A stretch of DNA of 64,000 nucleotides from Talinum fruticosum (Eukaryota > Streptophyta > Magnoliopsida > Caryophyllales > Talinaceae): assembly GCA_021018815.1 (NCBI GenBank), contig JAITYX010000049.1:2232001-2296000 (forward strand), given 5' to 3'. A program made the position numbers and the translations under genes. The notes beneath the pieces are model-generated. The model saw nothing but the letters and a program-made list of their open reading frames with translations. It made no database searches and was not told the origin of the DNA. Of the stretch, positions 23,220 to 34,318 are shown in pieces (position 1 is the stretch's first letter; every line of letters starts with the position of its first letter).

Positions 23220-24900
23220 AGCACATAATTATGCATTAATCATGCCAAGCTCATTCCTAATTAAGCAAAACCGATCCTCACTAAGTGGCTTAGTAAAGAT
23301 ATCAGCTAATTGAAGATTGGTATAAATAAATTCAAGTTTAATATCACCCTTTTCAGAATGATCTCTCGGAAAATGATACCGGCCTCAATATGTTTAGTCT
23401 TTGAGTGTTGAACTGGATTCTTAGTGATGCTAATTGCACTTTGATTATTACACTTGATCGGAATTGATTTGAATGAAAGTCCAAGATCTCTTAAGTGTTG
23501 CTTTTTCCATAAAATTTGAGCACAGCATGCTCTAGATGCAATATACTCAGCTTCGGTAGTTGATAGAGCTACCGAGTTTTACTTCTTTGAGTGCCAAGAT
23601 ATCGGGATTGACCTAGAAACCGGCAGGCTCCCGAGGTGCTCTTTCTGTCAACTTTATATCCAGCATAGTCGGCATCCGAGTATCCAGGTGAGAGTCGGTT
23701 CCGAGTCTCTAGAGTACCATAGACCTAAATTTTGAGTCCCCGCAAGATATCTAAATATTCTCTTCACCGCAGTGAGATGTGATTCTTTTGGATTAGCTTG
23801 AAATCTTGCGCACAAATAGACACAAAACATTATGTCCGGCCTACTGGAAGTAAGATATAGCAAAGATCCAATCATACCTCGGTAGAGTTTCGATCTACTG
23901 CTTTACCTTTCTCGTCCGAGTCCAGTTTTATCGTCGCTCGCTCATAGGTGTTGCTGCATGTTTTGCATCTTGAAGTTTGTACTTCTTCAGTAGCTCCTTG
24001 ATATACTTTGATTGATGGACATAGATGTCATCTTTGTCTTGCTTGATTTGTAGACTAAGGAAGAAATTGAGTTCTCCCATCATACTCATTTGAAATTCCT
24101 GTCTTATTAACTCGAAAACTCTCGACATAGAATTTCATCAGTAGCTCCAAAAATTATATCATCAGCATAGATCCGAGCGATAAGAAAGTCTTTCCCCTTA
24201 GTTTTTATAAGAAGATTCTTGTCAATCTGACCTCTTCTAAAATCATTTTTAACCAAGAAATTACTCAGTCTTTCATACCAAGCTCTGGGAGCTTGTTTAA
24301 GACCATAAAGAGTTTTTTGCAATTTGAAAACATGATTTGGAAGTTCTAAGTTTTCAAATCCAGGGGGCTACTCAACATAGACTTCTTCAATGAAACCATT
24401 AAGAAAAGCACATTTAACATCCATTTGATAGAATTTGATATTCATGCTAGATGCAAATGCCAATAAGATTCTAATAGCTTTAATTCCGCCAACAGGTGCA
24501 AAGGTTTCCCATAATCAATCCCTTCTTCTTGATTGTAACCTTGAGCCACAAGTCTAGCCTTATTTCCGACTACCAACCCACCTTCATCTAGTTTGTTCTT
24601 GAAAACCCATTTGGTTCCTATGACTGGGTGGTCGGAAGGTCGTTTGGTCGAGTCTAGACCTGGTTTCTTTCAAATTGATTGAGTTCCTCTTGCATGGCCT
24701 CCACCCATTCAGGATCATTTAGGGCCTCTAGTGCATTTTTAGGTTCAGTTATTGAAATGAATGCAGTGAATGCACATAGATTCTGAAGAGAGGAACGAGT
24801 TCTTACCCCATCGTTGATATCGGATAATATGTTTCCTAGTGGATGACTAGAAGCATACTTGAATGCTCTACCTGTTCTCCGGTTCACCAAATCTGTAGTC
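23220..24900 (-). pseudogene. Element A reverse transcriptase and RNase H, broken
   Basis: Copia polymerase remnants. From right to left: NDPEWVEAMQEELNQFERN (24720-24654), a region with LYGLKQAPRAWYERL (24320-24270), the catalytic box RIYADDIIFGAT (about 24190-24150; YADD instead of the common YVDD), FFLSLQIKQ...IYVHQSKYIKELLKKY (about 24060-23980), MIGSLLYLTSSRPDI (23875-23830) and PKESHLTAVKRIFRYLAGT. RNase H follows at about 23570-23250 with STTEAEYIA and a HSKTKHIE motif. Several frames are needed to read it. It converts genomic RNA to DNA in functional relatives. Confidence 0.88.
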
Positions 24901-25099
24901 CGAATTGGTGGATCTCCGAAGTTTGTTCCGAGTGAGCCTGTTCATCGGTTTGTCTTTCATTATTCCGAGCGGGTTCTTAAGTTGTCTCATTCTCGAGTCA
25001 TGTTGTTCCGAGTCACTTCGTTCTAAGTGACTTTGATTTGATTCTTGATGAGCTCATTTTCATCAAGATCATCATCTTTGCTGAGCTTCAGGTCCGAGA

Positions 25100-26350
25100 A
25101 TATTGACTCACTCGGTTTTCCTATTCAATCTCATCAAACACAACGTGGATGCTTTCTTCCACTTTTTTAGTTCTTTTATTGAAAATACGATATGCTTTGC
25201 TATGAGATGAATAACCAAGAAAAATACCTTCATCTGACCCGAGCATCAAACTTGGTCGAGTGATCCTTACCATTGTTGTGAACGAAGCACTTACATCCAA
25301 AGGGTTTGAAGTATGAAATGTTGGGTTTCTTCCCTTTATAGAGCTCGTATGGAGTTTTCTTCAGGATGGGTCCGATGAGGCATCTATTCAACGTGTAGTT
25401 TGTCTGTGTTGACTCGCCTCAACCCAGAAAAAGTAGGGTAGATTATATTTAATCATCATTGTCCTAGCTATTTCTTCAAGATTTCGGTTCTTCCGCTCCA
25501 CCACTCCATTGTGAGAGATGTCATTCTTGTCACGTAACTCTGCAAATTGTGATTAGTCGAACTCCCTTCCATGCTCAATTTGAATTCTCTGAATCTGAGT
25601 CCGAAACTCAACTTGGATTTTCCTGCATAACTTGCTTGAACTCTTTGAATGCTTTATTTTTGTAATTAAGAAAACACACCCGGGTAAATCGTGAGTAGTC
25701 ATCAACAATAACAAGCACATATGATTTACCTCCAAGACTCTTAACGGGATTTCCCCACATAAATCCATATGCAACATTTCAAGCAACTTGGATGTGGAAA
25801 CAGTTTTCAGAGATTTGAAGGATGATCCGACTTGTTTCCCTTTTGTGCATGCTTCACAGATTTTATCTTTCTTAAATACACGGTTAGGCAATCCTCCGAC
25901 AAAACCATGAGGTGCAAGTTTCTTAATGGTGTGCATGCTAACATTACCTAGTGTACGATGCCATGTCCATGAGTCATCATGAAGAGATGCTTTTAAGCAA
26001 GATAAGTTCGACTCGGGTCGAAAGAGGAATAGTATAGGTGTTACCCGATCTCTTACCCGAGAGCTTGATCTCCTTGGTAGCATCATCGGAGATATAACAA
26101 TTGGTCCAGGTGAATCTTACCTCTTCACCTTTATCACACAATTGAGAGATGCTTGAGTAGATTGTATTTTAACCCTTTGACAAGGTATACTTGGATCGAC
26201 CAGATTTCTTCCTTTTCCAATCTTGCCTTTGCTGTCATCCCCAAACGTGACTTTTCCTCCCTTGTAATCTTCTAACTCATAAAAGAGTCTTGGATTTCCT
26301 GACATGTGACGTGAGCATCCACTGTCTAGGTACCAATGCCCTTTTGTTCT
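25100..26350 (-). pseudogene. Element A protease and integrase, broken
   Basis: The protease end shows the active-site triad WYLDSGCSRHM (about 26335-26300), followed by NPRLF...VTFGDDSKGKI. The pre-integrase zinc-binding domain has WHRTLGNVSMHTIKKLA and CEACTKGKQVGSSF (26086-25830). The integrase core has LLEMLHMDLCG (about 25800) and a QRIQIEHGREFD stretch (25590-25553). The PQQNGVVE segment is deleted around 25515 (CCATTG runs straight into TGAGAGATG), so one catalytic region is lost. C-terminal GPI-like and FGC blocks continue to about 25240. Confidence 0.85.
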
Positions 26351-26499
26351 TTTCGAGCCACCTGTAAGTCAAAAACAAACTAACCTTTCTCACTTCCTTT
26401 AATGAACCCAAGTAACTCCCTTTACTCGTGGTCCTTTTCTTACAAAGTAACAGACTCAAGTTGTTCTTTAAACCGAGAAGAATCATAATTGGACTTTTC

Positions 26500-27687
26500 T
26501 TACAAGGTAAAAATATATTTGGCTAAATCAACTTTGGAGAATTTGAGGAAGTATTCAATTACCTCCCGAGGATTTGTTTCCTCACTGTCTCGAGTGATAT
26601 GAGTCTCGACTCTTATTCGGCTTCGAGTCCGAGAGTGCCATCGGACATTTTGAATCATCTCGAGTCCTCATCATCTTCTGAGAGTCTTCATTACTCCAAG
26701 TGGCCATCATAGCCTTTTTCTTCTTTCTATCTCTTTTCCTTCCGGGATAGTTTTTGACTATATGTTCCTTGCTGCCACATTCAAAACAACCGGAGTTCTT
26801 AGTTAAGATAACTTTGAAAGGGAAGAATGTTTACCTTTTCTATCCTTCTTCTCTTTCTTATAGAACTCTTCTCTTGGCTTCTTATCCCATCTCTTATGCT
26901 TCATCATTCTTTTGAAGCCTCCGGCGATAAGTGCCATAAGATCCTTTTCGAGTCGGATGAACTCGGATTTGCTTCCTTGTTTTCCGAGGCCTTCAGTGCA
27001 ATGTTCTTTTTAATGCTGACCTCTGCATCCTCCTCTTCCATGTGGATCTCATGGGTGAGTAGCTTTCCAATGAGTTCGTCCGGCTTCAATAAGGATAGGT
27101 TCCGAGCCTCTTCAATGGTTGTCACCTTGGGACCCCATCTTCTCTTGGGTAGACTTATGAGTATCTTTCTACACATTTCCTCGTTGGAAATCTTTCTACC
27201 CAGTGATTTGAGATTATTGGTAATCTCGGTGAAGCGGATGAACATATGTGTGATGTTCACTTCGGCTCCATCTTGAACAGCTCGTATTTGTGAAGATATT
27301 GGCTTATCTTCACTTATCCGACTTGACTTGCCTTCATAAGTGTTGACAAGTGTGTCCCACACTTCTTTGGCTGTGTCACAGGCGACACTCGGTTGTATTC
27401 TTCTAAGCTAATGGTGCACATCAGAATGTTCATCGCCTTGAAGTTCTTTCGAACTTCTCTGCTTCATCGAGTGGTGTACTCGGACTTTGTTTTGGGCACG
27501 AGTCTTGTTTCTTCCATCTTCATTAGAATGTAGTTCCCTACTTTTATGATGTTCAAGAAATCTCCATCGTGATCTAGCAGGAAACATTCCATGAGCTTCT
27601 TCCAAGTGCACGAAGTTAGATCCTTTGAACTTTGGTGGTCTCGCTGGAAGATCTTCCTTCATCGAACTCTCCATTGCTCCGAGCCAT
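26500..27687 (-). pseudogene. Element A gag, broken
   Basis: The capsid-type ORF starts at MARSNGEFDEG (27687), aligned with the starts of B and C gag. The conserved Sirevirus gag block SLPKRRWGPKVTTIEEARNL (about 27150-27090) lies in the gag-polypeptide/UBN2 region. A MEEEDAEVSIKKNIALKA stretch follows, and a zinc-knuckle region near 26800-26720 reads CFECGSKEHIVK. Frameshifts separate the N-terminal piece (27674-27408) from the next (27362-26904). Confidence 0.85.
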
Positions 27688-27732
27688 TTGATCTTTAAAC
27701 CTTTGGATGGTTAGATCCTTTCCGAAAGGCTA

Positions 27733-27745
27733 GGCTCTCATACCA
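27733..27745 (-). promoter_or_regulatory. Primer-binding site of element A
   Basis: TGGTATGAGAGCC on the minus strand, two bases after the 5' LTR. It differs by one base from TGGTATCAGAGCC, the complement of the initiator tRNA-Met 3' end used by most plant copia elements. Confidence 0.8.
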
Positions 27746-27747
27746 AT

Positions 27748-29277
27748 TGAAGGTTTGCTCTTGGAGAGGCTAAGTCACCCTAAAGGGAGGGTGAATAGGG
27801 TGATTGGGAAATTTAAACAAGTAATGCAAGAATAAAACTAGAAATGACTTCGAGGAGAGTCCGAGTCTAGGTTGAACTCGGAAAAGTACTAACTCGTAAA
27901 GTTACATGGAAACCCTCCTGGGGCAGAAAACCATGGTCGGTGCTAATCCAAGCACCAAGTCAAATGCACTATTTTGAATCCACAAAATACAGTAGAAAGA
28001 CTCAACCAAAATTTCTCCCTTAGACAATTCCTTATAAGATTTTCCTAGACTCGAAATTCCCTTATCCGATCTAGTACTTCCTAACCGAGATAACCTTTAC
28101 GAGTTAAGGACAACTAAGCTGAGTTAACCCTTACCGTTCAGTCAAGGGACCTTACTCGAAAGTAAGAATGAGTGTTTGTAACCGATTACAAGACCTTACA
28201 ACTCATAAAGATGTTAAGTACAAAGTTGGAGTTTTAAGTAGAAGATTGAGTATGAATACAATGACTTTTGCTTAAGTACGTGTATTGACAGTTGGTTCAA
28301 CAATCTTCAAGTCTTAAGAGTTGGCTTCTATTTATAGATAACCAAGCGGACTAGCCATTGTGACTGTCTTCTGACTGGAAGTCCTTTGTGACCGTTACGA
28401 TGGTCTTTCTAAGTCACTCGGAAAATATCCGTTAAGGTGTGATCGTTGGGCAAAAGCTCTTGACTCCTTTGGAAGTCCCAATCCACCTGGTGGTGTCCGA
28501 AAAGTAGTTTGGAAACCACCGTTGAGCTTAGCGTTACTGATTTCCAATTTTGAAAATAGACAACCCTAACACAGATGTATCGGGCCTAGGTCGAAGTAGG
28601 AAAAGCCTTGTCTGTCGGCGATTTGACATCTTGAAGCCGGTTACTTTTGTAATTCAAAAGTAGGATAACCTCGTTTGAATAACCTACAAAAGTAAATCAA
28701 TTTGGTTCTCAAAATATAAAATACTTTGGTCCAAGATTAAACACGAGATAATAATTTAATTAAGATAATTAAGTGTGTAATTATCCGAGTCTTAAAAGAG
28801 TGGAATTTTCCGAGTCTAATATCCATTATACTCAAATTCCATCTGAGTCAGTCTAGAAGTAAAGCAAGTTAGATAAAGAACATCATAGTGGAAAGACTTG
28901 ATCTAGACTACCAATGTTCAAAACAAGCATGCTCGACTTAGAAAGATGAATTAACACAATAATTCAATTAAACTTAGATCATAAAGTCGGACTCGAGTTT
29001 ATGCACATTAGAGCAAATGTTTGAACATGCAATATATCCGAGTGTTGTCTAAGTGACTCGAAGCGTGTGCGAACAGAGTATGTTTTCCGAGTGAATCGGA
29101 ATCAAGTGAGAACATATGCAATGGTTTCACGTAACTCTCGAAAAGATTCTATATCACTCATAAAAGTTTCTAAGACATTTAGAATGACTTGTAATTAAAA
29201 CCTTATAAGATGTGAAGTCTTATACCTGATTCCTTAATGGAACTCATAATGATGTATATGTAAAGTCCGAGTCTTCG
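27748..29277 (-). repeat. 5' LTR of element A
   Basis: A 1,530-bp LTR paired with 18933-20448. A probable TATA box (CTATAAATAG on the minus strand) is at 28327-28336. The outer end is CG rather than CA on the plus strand. Confidence 0.9.
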
Positions 29278-29282
29278 GATCT

Positions 29283-29830
29283 TACTTATTTTCTTTTTGT
29301 GCATGCCTCACAGATTTTATCTTTCTTAAATGCATTAGTTAGGTAAACCTCTAACTAATCCATGAGATGAGAGCTTCTTAATGGTATGCATGCTGATATG
29401 ACTTAGTCTACGATGTCATGTTTGTGAATCATCATTTAAAGATGCTTTTAAGCATAATAAATCTTGGCTAGAATCGAAAGAGGAATGGTGTAGGTGTTAC
29501 CTAACCTCGGACCTGAAAGTTTTGTCTCTTTGGTGACTGCATAAGAAATGAATCGGTTGGTCTGAGTGAATTTTACCTCTTGACCTTTGTCACATAACCG
29601 AGATATGCTCGGAAGGTTGCACTTGAGCCCTTTGACAAGGTAGACTGGACTAATTGAATTGTCTCCCGACTTATCCTTCCAATTCCAACTGTCTTGCCTT
29701 TGCTATTGTCTCCAAATGTGACTTTTCGTCCTTTCATTTCTTCTAATTCCGAGAAGAGTCTTGAGTCTCCGGACATGTGCTGTGAGCATCCACTATCTAA
29801 GTACCAATGACCCTTTCGTTTCTAAGTGAC
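29283..29830 (-). pseudogene. Element C protease end and pre-integrase domain
   Basis: Minus-strand motifs WYLDSGCSQHMSGDSRLF (protease DSG, about 29810-29760), VTFGDNSKGKTVGIGRI, and the HHCC pre-integrase region ending in a CEACTKK-like stretch near 29330-29290. The sequence stops at the element A insertion (target GATCT) and resumes left of the solo LTR. Confidence 0.8.
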
Positions 29831-31628
29831 CTGCAAAATAGAGACAAACTAACCCTTCTCACTTCTTCTTACAAACCCAAGTAATGTTTTACTCGTAGTC
29901 CTTTTCGAGGAAGAGCACTTTTGGGAACCCAGATTTGAATAATTTTGGGTTTGGTCTGATTCCGAGTTGTCTTTCTAGAGAATTGACTCTATGTCTCTGT
30001 TCTTTGAAAACTTCTCTCTTTGTAAACAGGTTAAGAAGGCTTTTTCATGAAAACTGGTCTAGGCTCGAGTCCCTTTTCTTTGAGAATGAATGGGACCATG
30101 CTCAGCCTTCTTAAACTTAATAATTTTGGAATTAGTTTTGTAAACATTGTTATAAGAGTTATCTTTCTCTTCAGCATTGTATCCAAGACCTTCTTTTTAA
30201 AATGAGACACATTGAGAGCCAAGTAATAAGTCACGGTTTTTCTAACCTTGAGTGAGTTTTAAAACCAAATCTTGAGAATCATTGAGCTTCGTTTCAGCTT
30301 GCTCATTCTCGGTTCCGAGGCACTCAAACTCAATCTCATTATCTTGAGCACTGGTCTTAAGCACTTTTAGATTTTGTCTCAAATTATCTAACTACTTTTT
30401 CAAAGTGATGCTCTCGGCATTAAGAGACTCTAATTGCTCTTTGAATTCGGAAGATTTAGAATTGGACTTTTCTTCCAAAGTAAAAATATATCTAGCAAGA
30501 TTAAGTTTGAAAAACATGAGGAAGTAGTTAATTACCTCCCGAGGATCTGTTTCCTCAACATCTAATCCATCACCGTCTCGACTTAGATCTAACTTTTAAG
30601 TCTAATAGTGCCATTAGACACTTTGAGTCATTAGAGTCATCATCTTCTTCTAAGTCATCATCACTCCGGATAGCCATTATAGTCTTTTTCTTCTTTCTGT
30701 CCTTCTCTCTCTTAGGACAATCTTTGAGTATGTGCTCCTTACTACCACACTCAAAACAACCAGAGTTCTTAGTTAAAGACAAGTTGGAAGAGGATGAGTA
30801 TTTACCTTTCTTGCCTTTCTTGTAGAACTCATGCTTTGGCTTTTTCTATCACTTTTTGTATTTCATCATCTTCTTAAAGCCTTAAGCTATAAGTGCCATG
30901 GGATTTTCTTCAGAATCTAAGGAGCGCAGACTTTGATGTGTTTCTTCCGAGGCCTTGAGTGCAATGTTTCTTTTGGTGCTAACCTCAGCTTCCTCTTCTT
31001 CTAGGTGCAGCTCATTAGTTTGTAGCTTCAACTTAGAGAGATCTTGAGCTTCCTCTATTGCTGTCACCTTGGGACCCCATCTTCTCTTGGGTAGACTCCT
31101 TAGGATTTTTGTCATAACTTCTTCATGAGTCATCTTCTTACCTAGAGACTTGAGATTGTTGACAATGTCGGTGAAGCGAGTGTACATCCGAGTGATGTTC
31201 TCATCGAGACTCCATTTTGAACATTTCATACTTGTGGAGGAACCGAATTATCTTTGCTTGCTTCACTTGGCTGGTTCCTTCATAAGTGTTGACCAGTGTA
31301 TCCCATACTTCTTCGGTTGTGTCACATGCAGAGAGTCTATTGTATTCTTCTGAATTGATTGTGCACATCGAGTGTTCATGGCCTTAAAGTTCTTCCTGTA
31401 CTTCTCATTTTCTTCAATGGTGAACTCAAACTTCACCTTAGGTATAGGTGTTATTCCTTCCATCTTCGTGGAAGTATAGTTGCCATTGCAAATGATGTTC
31501 CGGATCTCTTGATCATAGTCCTGGATGAAGCACTCCATCATCTTCTTTTAGTGCAAAGTTTGAACCCTAAACTTGGGTGGTCCGGTGAAAGATCTTCTTT
31601 CATCAAACTCTCCATTATTTTGAGCCAT
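29831..31628 (-). pseudogene. Element C gag, broken
   Basis: Gag starts at MAQNNGEFDE (31628). Blocks in order: YTRFTDIVNNLKSLGKKM, SLPKRRWGPKVTAIEEAQDL, LHLEEEEAEVSTKRNIALKA (31160-30960) and an intact CCHC zinc knuckle CFECGSKEHILKDC (about 30750-30710), followed by a Lys- and Asp-rich stretch. The rest, to about 29830, is a degraded gag-pol linker (EFECLGTENEQAETKLNDSQ-like coiled-coil pieces). Stops and frame changes occur throughout. Confidence 0.82.
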
Positions 31629-31670
31629 CCGATCATTAGACCTTAGATTTGTTAGATCCTCTAAGAAGGT

Positions 31671-31685
31671 TAGGATCTGATACCA
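31671..31685 (-). promoter_or_regulatory. Primer-binding site of element C
   Basis: TGGTATCAGATCC on the minus strand just inside the 5' LTR; it matches the initiator tRNA-Met site TGGTATCAGAGCC over its first ten bases. Confidence 0.75.
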
Positions 31686-31687
31686 AT

Positions 31688-33114
31688 TGAAGGTTTGCTC
31701 TTGGAGAGGTTGAATAACCCTAGAAGGGGGTGAATAAGGTGATGGAAGATTTTTACGGATTAACAAAGTAAACCGCACAACGAAAGACTTAGAAAACAAT
31801 TCCGAGTCTAGATTGGACTCGGAAATAGACAAGACACGAAATTATGTGTAAACCCTCCTAGGGTAGAAAACCACGGCCAATGCTAATCCAAGTACTAAGT
31901 CAAATCACTATTTTGAATCCACAAAATACAAGGACTCGACCCTTACGGAATTGCTCCCTTATAGAATTCAATACAAATTTTTCCTAGACTCATAAATTCC
32001 CTTATCCGATCTAGTACTCCTAACTGAGATAACCTTTATAGCTAGGGAACAACTTATCTAAGTAACTCTTACAGCTCAGTCAAAGGACTTAATTGAGAGT
32101 TGAAAATGTAAGAGTGATTATAAGACTTTTCTCTACAACTCAAAAAGTGAGAACTTAAGAAGTGGAGTTGTAAAAGCTAGAAGATTGAGTAAGAGTAGAT
32201 TATGTACAGTTCCAACAATCTTTAAGTCTTGTAGGAAGGCTTCTATTTATACTCGGTAGGGCGGATTAGCCATTAAGACTGAATCTGGACTCGAGAACTT
32301 CATTAGCCTTTGTAACAGATAGTCTAAGCCACTAAGCAAAGGAGTCGGTGCAATGTGAACGTTGTGCTTAGGTCCTTGGCTCGAAAAGCAGTCCATCCGA
32401 TCAATTGTGACTGAAATCGGGGTGGAAATAACCGTTAAACTCAAAGTTAAAGTTTACCGAATTTGGAAACAAACAACTCGACACGGTGTCCGAGCCTTGT
32501 TTAGAAAAGATGTTTTTACGTCTACTGGTGTTTAACGGTTAGAAGTCGGTTGCTTTTGCTTTTTAAAATAAGATTAAAATACTTTAATCAACCTACAAAT
32601 GCAAATCAAAGTGGTACTCAAAGTATAAAATACTTTGGTCTAAGATTAGGCAAAGATAATAATTAATTCATAATAATTAAATGCTTAATTATCTTCAGCT
32701 TGAAAGAATGGAATTTTCCGAGTCTAATATTCAATAGGTTCAAATTCCATCTTGAGTCAATCCTTTAAATGATCAAGTTATTAAGATTGAATAAGCAAAA
32801 TGCATAGACTTGATCGGGTAAATAATTTCATTCAATAAACTAACTTAGAAAAGAGAGTTAACGCAGTAATTCATTTTCAGTTAGATCATTAAGTCGGTGC
32901 TCGAGAATATGAAGTGTTTGTGAAATTATTTACTCATACCAACTTTCCGAGTTATGTCCGAGTGGGTTAGAAACCCGGTTATGTGTGTTCAACTTAAGAT
33001 ATGGTTTTTGAGTGGGTCGGACAATACTGAAAACTTAAAGATAAGCCTCTTAAATACTTAAAATGACTTGAAATCAAAACCTTAGAGAGATAGAGGGTTA
33101 TACCTGAGTCTTCA
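31688..33114 (-). repeat. 5' LTR of element C
   Basis: A 1,427-bp LTR with TG at 31688 and CA at 33113-33114, homologous to but clearly diverged from the A LTRs. The minus-strand TATA-like AGTATAAATAG is at about 32242-32252. Its partner LTR is outside the window. Confidence 0.87.
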
Positions 33115-34290
33115 ACAACATAAGAAAGGCGAAAAAGAAGGAACACCTTGACGTATGTGCTTGAAGAATTTTATCTTTCCGTTATTTCGAGTACTTTGTA
33201 TTAGTTATGTTTATAGCATTATGTTCATAGGTTGTGGTTGTATAGTTTTTCTTCCTCAAATGCTTACCTCCGATGAAGCTTAATGCACTTAAACTCATGA
33301 CGAAGTCTATATATGCCCCTTCTTCACGACGACGGATGTGTTCATGGCCACCACGATTAGGTAATTCACACCCATGGGTCTCGCAAAGGACCAACATGGC
33401 CACTAGAAATTATCGCAGTGTTTCGGGCACCAACACGGTCCGCACCACGGTCGTGGAGGTTACCTTGGTAGTGCCCACTCAACAAACGCTGCCATAGTGA
33501 CCACCACGCAGACGGTGGAATCGTAGCAGTGTTTCTGGGCACCACCATGGTCAGCACCACAGCCGTGGGGGTGACCGTGGTAGTGCCCGATGAACAAGCA
33601 CTACCACGGTTACCATGGTCGGCAATAACCCCATGAGTGTCACCGTGGCCGTCAACAACGGTTTCGTTCTCACACTACCTACCGTTTTTACCTTCGGTTT
33701 TGTTATACAAAATGGAAAATGCCAAAATCAAAACGTCAATATTATGAAAAACTCTCTTAAGGACACATGTAATTAATTAATTAATTAATTGAAGAACTTA
33801 CTTAAATAATTAACAAATTTATTTACACATATATAAATTATTTCCTCCATGGTCCGTGGTTCTGTCCAGTACAACTCACATGAAAACTTATCAACATGCG
33901 GATGCAAATTATTTCCTCCACGGACCGTGGTTGAGTGCAATCAAAATAACATCCCGAGGTTGCAACTTTGTCATCCTGGTCTTCGCTGAAGTTTTTCTAT
34001 AATGGAATGATGTCCTAACTTACAATACCTCTACATTACATGCTTCACACTGATAACATTTAAAGTACTTACCAACATTGCAAGTACTAACCAACATCAT
34101 ACATTTATACATAATGACGTACAAAAAGTAATGTTTACATACCAATGTTACATTACCAAATCAATAATGGGAGAACACATTCATACATCCATACACAGTA
34201 TCCAACGGCATTGTGAACACTCATATAAGCATTCATTCCAAAATTAGATTGGGTGTTCACTCGAAAACAAGTCTTCAATAGAGAGAAAGT
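33115..34290. other. Non-genic stretch between element C and the MULE
   Basis: No convincing gene. It holds two imperfect GC-rich direct repeats of about 105 bp (33412-33520 and 33521-33625, both starting TCG..GCAGTGTTTC and rich in CCACGG/CCGTGG), an (AATT)5 run at 33771-33790, and a short repeat AAATTATTTCCTCCA...CCGTGGTT at 33838-33865 and 33907-33934. The 73-codon minus ORF at 33182-33403 resembles nothing I know. It may include the MULE 3' terminal region. Confidence 0.5.
33412..33625. repeat. Two imperfect GC-rich direct repeats
   Basis: Units of about 105-110 bp share GCAGTGTTTC, GGGCACCA, GCACCAC, CGTGG and GGTAGTGCCC in the same order, with many small differences. CACGG/CCGTG half-palindromes recur. 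Confidence 0.65.
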
Positions 34291-34318
34291 CATTTGGGTA
34301 ATCTGAATCAAAGTCGGG

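Larger units (their letters stand above)
18933..29277 (-). mobile_element. Element A: full-length Sirevirus-like copia retrotransposon
   Basis: A 10,345-bp minus-strand element with two LTRs (27748-29277 5', 18933-20448 3') and GATCT target duplications at 18928-18932 and 29278-29282. Order from the 5' LTR: primer site complementary to initiator tRNA-Met, gag, protease, integrase, reverse transcriptase, RNase H, a third ORF downstream of pol, polypurine tract. The PR-INT-RT-RH order defines Ty1/copia. The long LTRs, long gag and extra 3' ORF point to the Sirevirus lineage. Every ORF carries stops or indels. Both outer terminal dinucleotides have become CG, while the inner LTR ends keep TG and CA. 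Confidence 0.92.
3216..33114 (-). mobile_element. Element C: old Ty1/copia (Sirevirus-like), host of the nest
   Basis: This minus-strand copia element is split by later insertions. Its own sequence is 29278-33114 (5' LTR, primer site, gag, protease, integrase start), 18925-18932 and 17398-17438 (short integrase pieces), and 3216-4561 (integrase end and reverse-transcriptase start). Continuity is shown because each join restores the order seen in elements A and B. For example GGATGATCT at 18924-18932 continues as TACTTATTTTC at 29283, matching GGATGATCCGACTTG in B. The 3' half and 3' LTR would lie left of the window beyond CACTA 1. All reading frames are broken. Its LTR is more diverged from A and B than those are from each other. 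Confidence 0.85.

Noticed and set aside
33182..33403. 73-codon minus ORF as a gene
   Set aside because: No recognisable domain, no conserved context, and it ends in AT-rich degenerate sequence beside an LTR.
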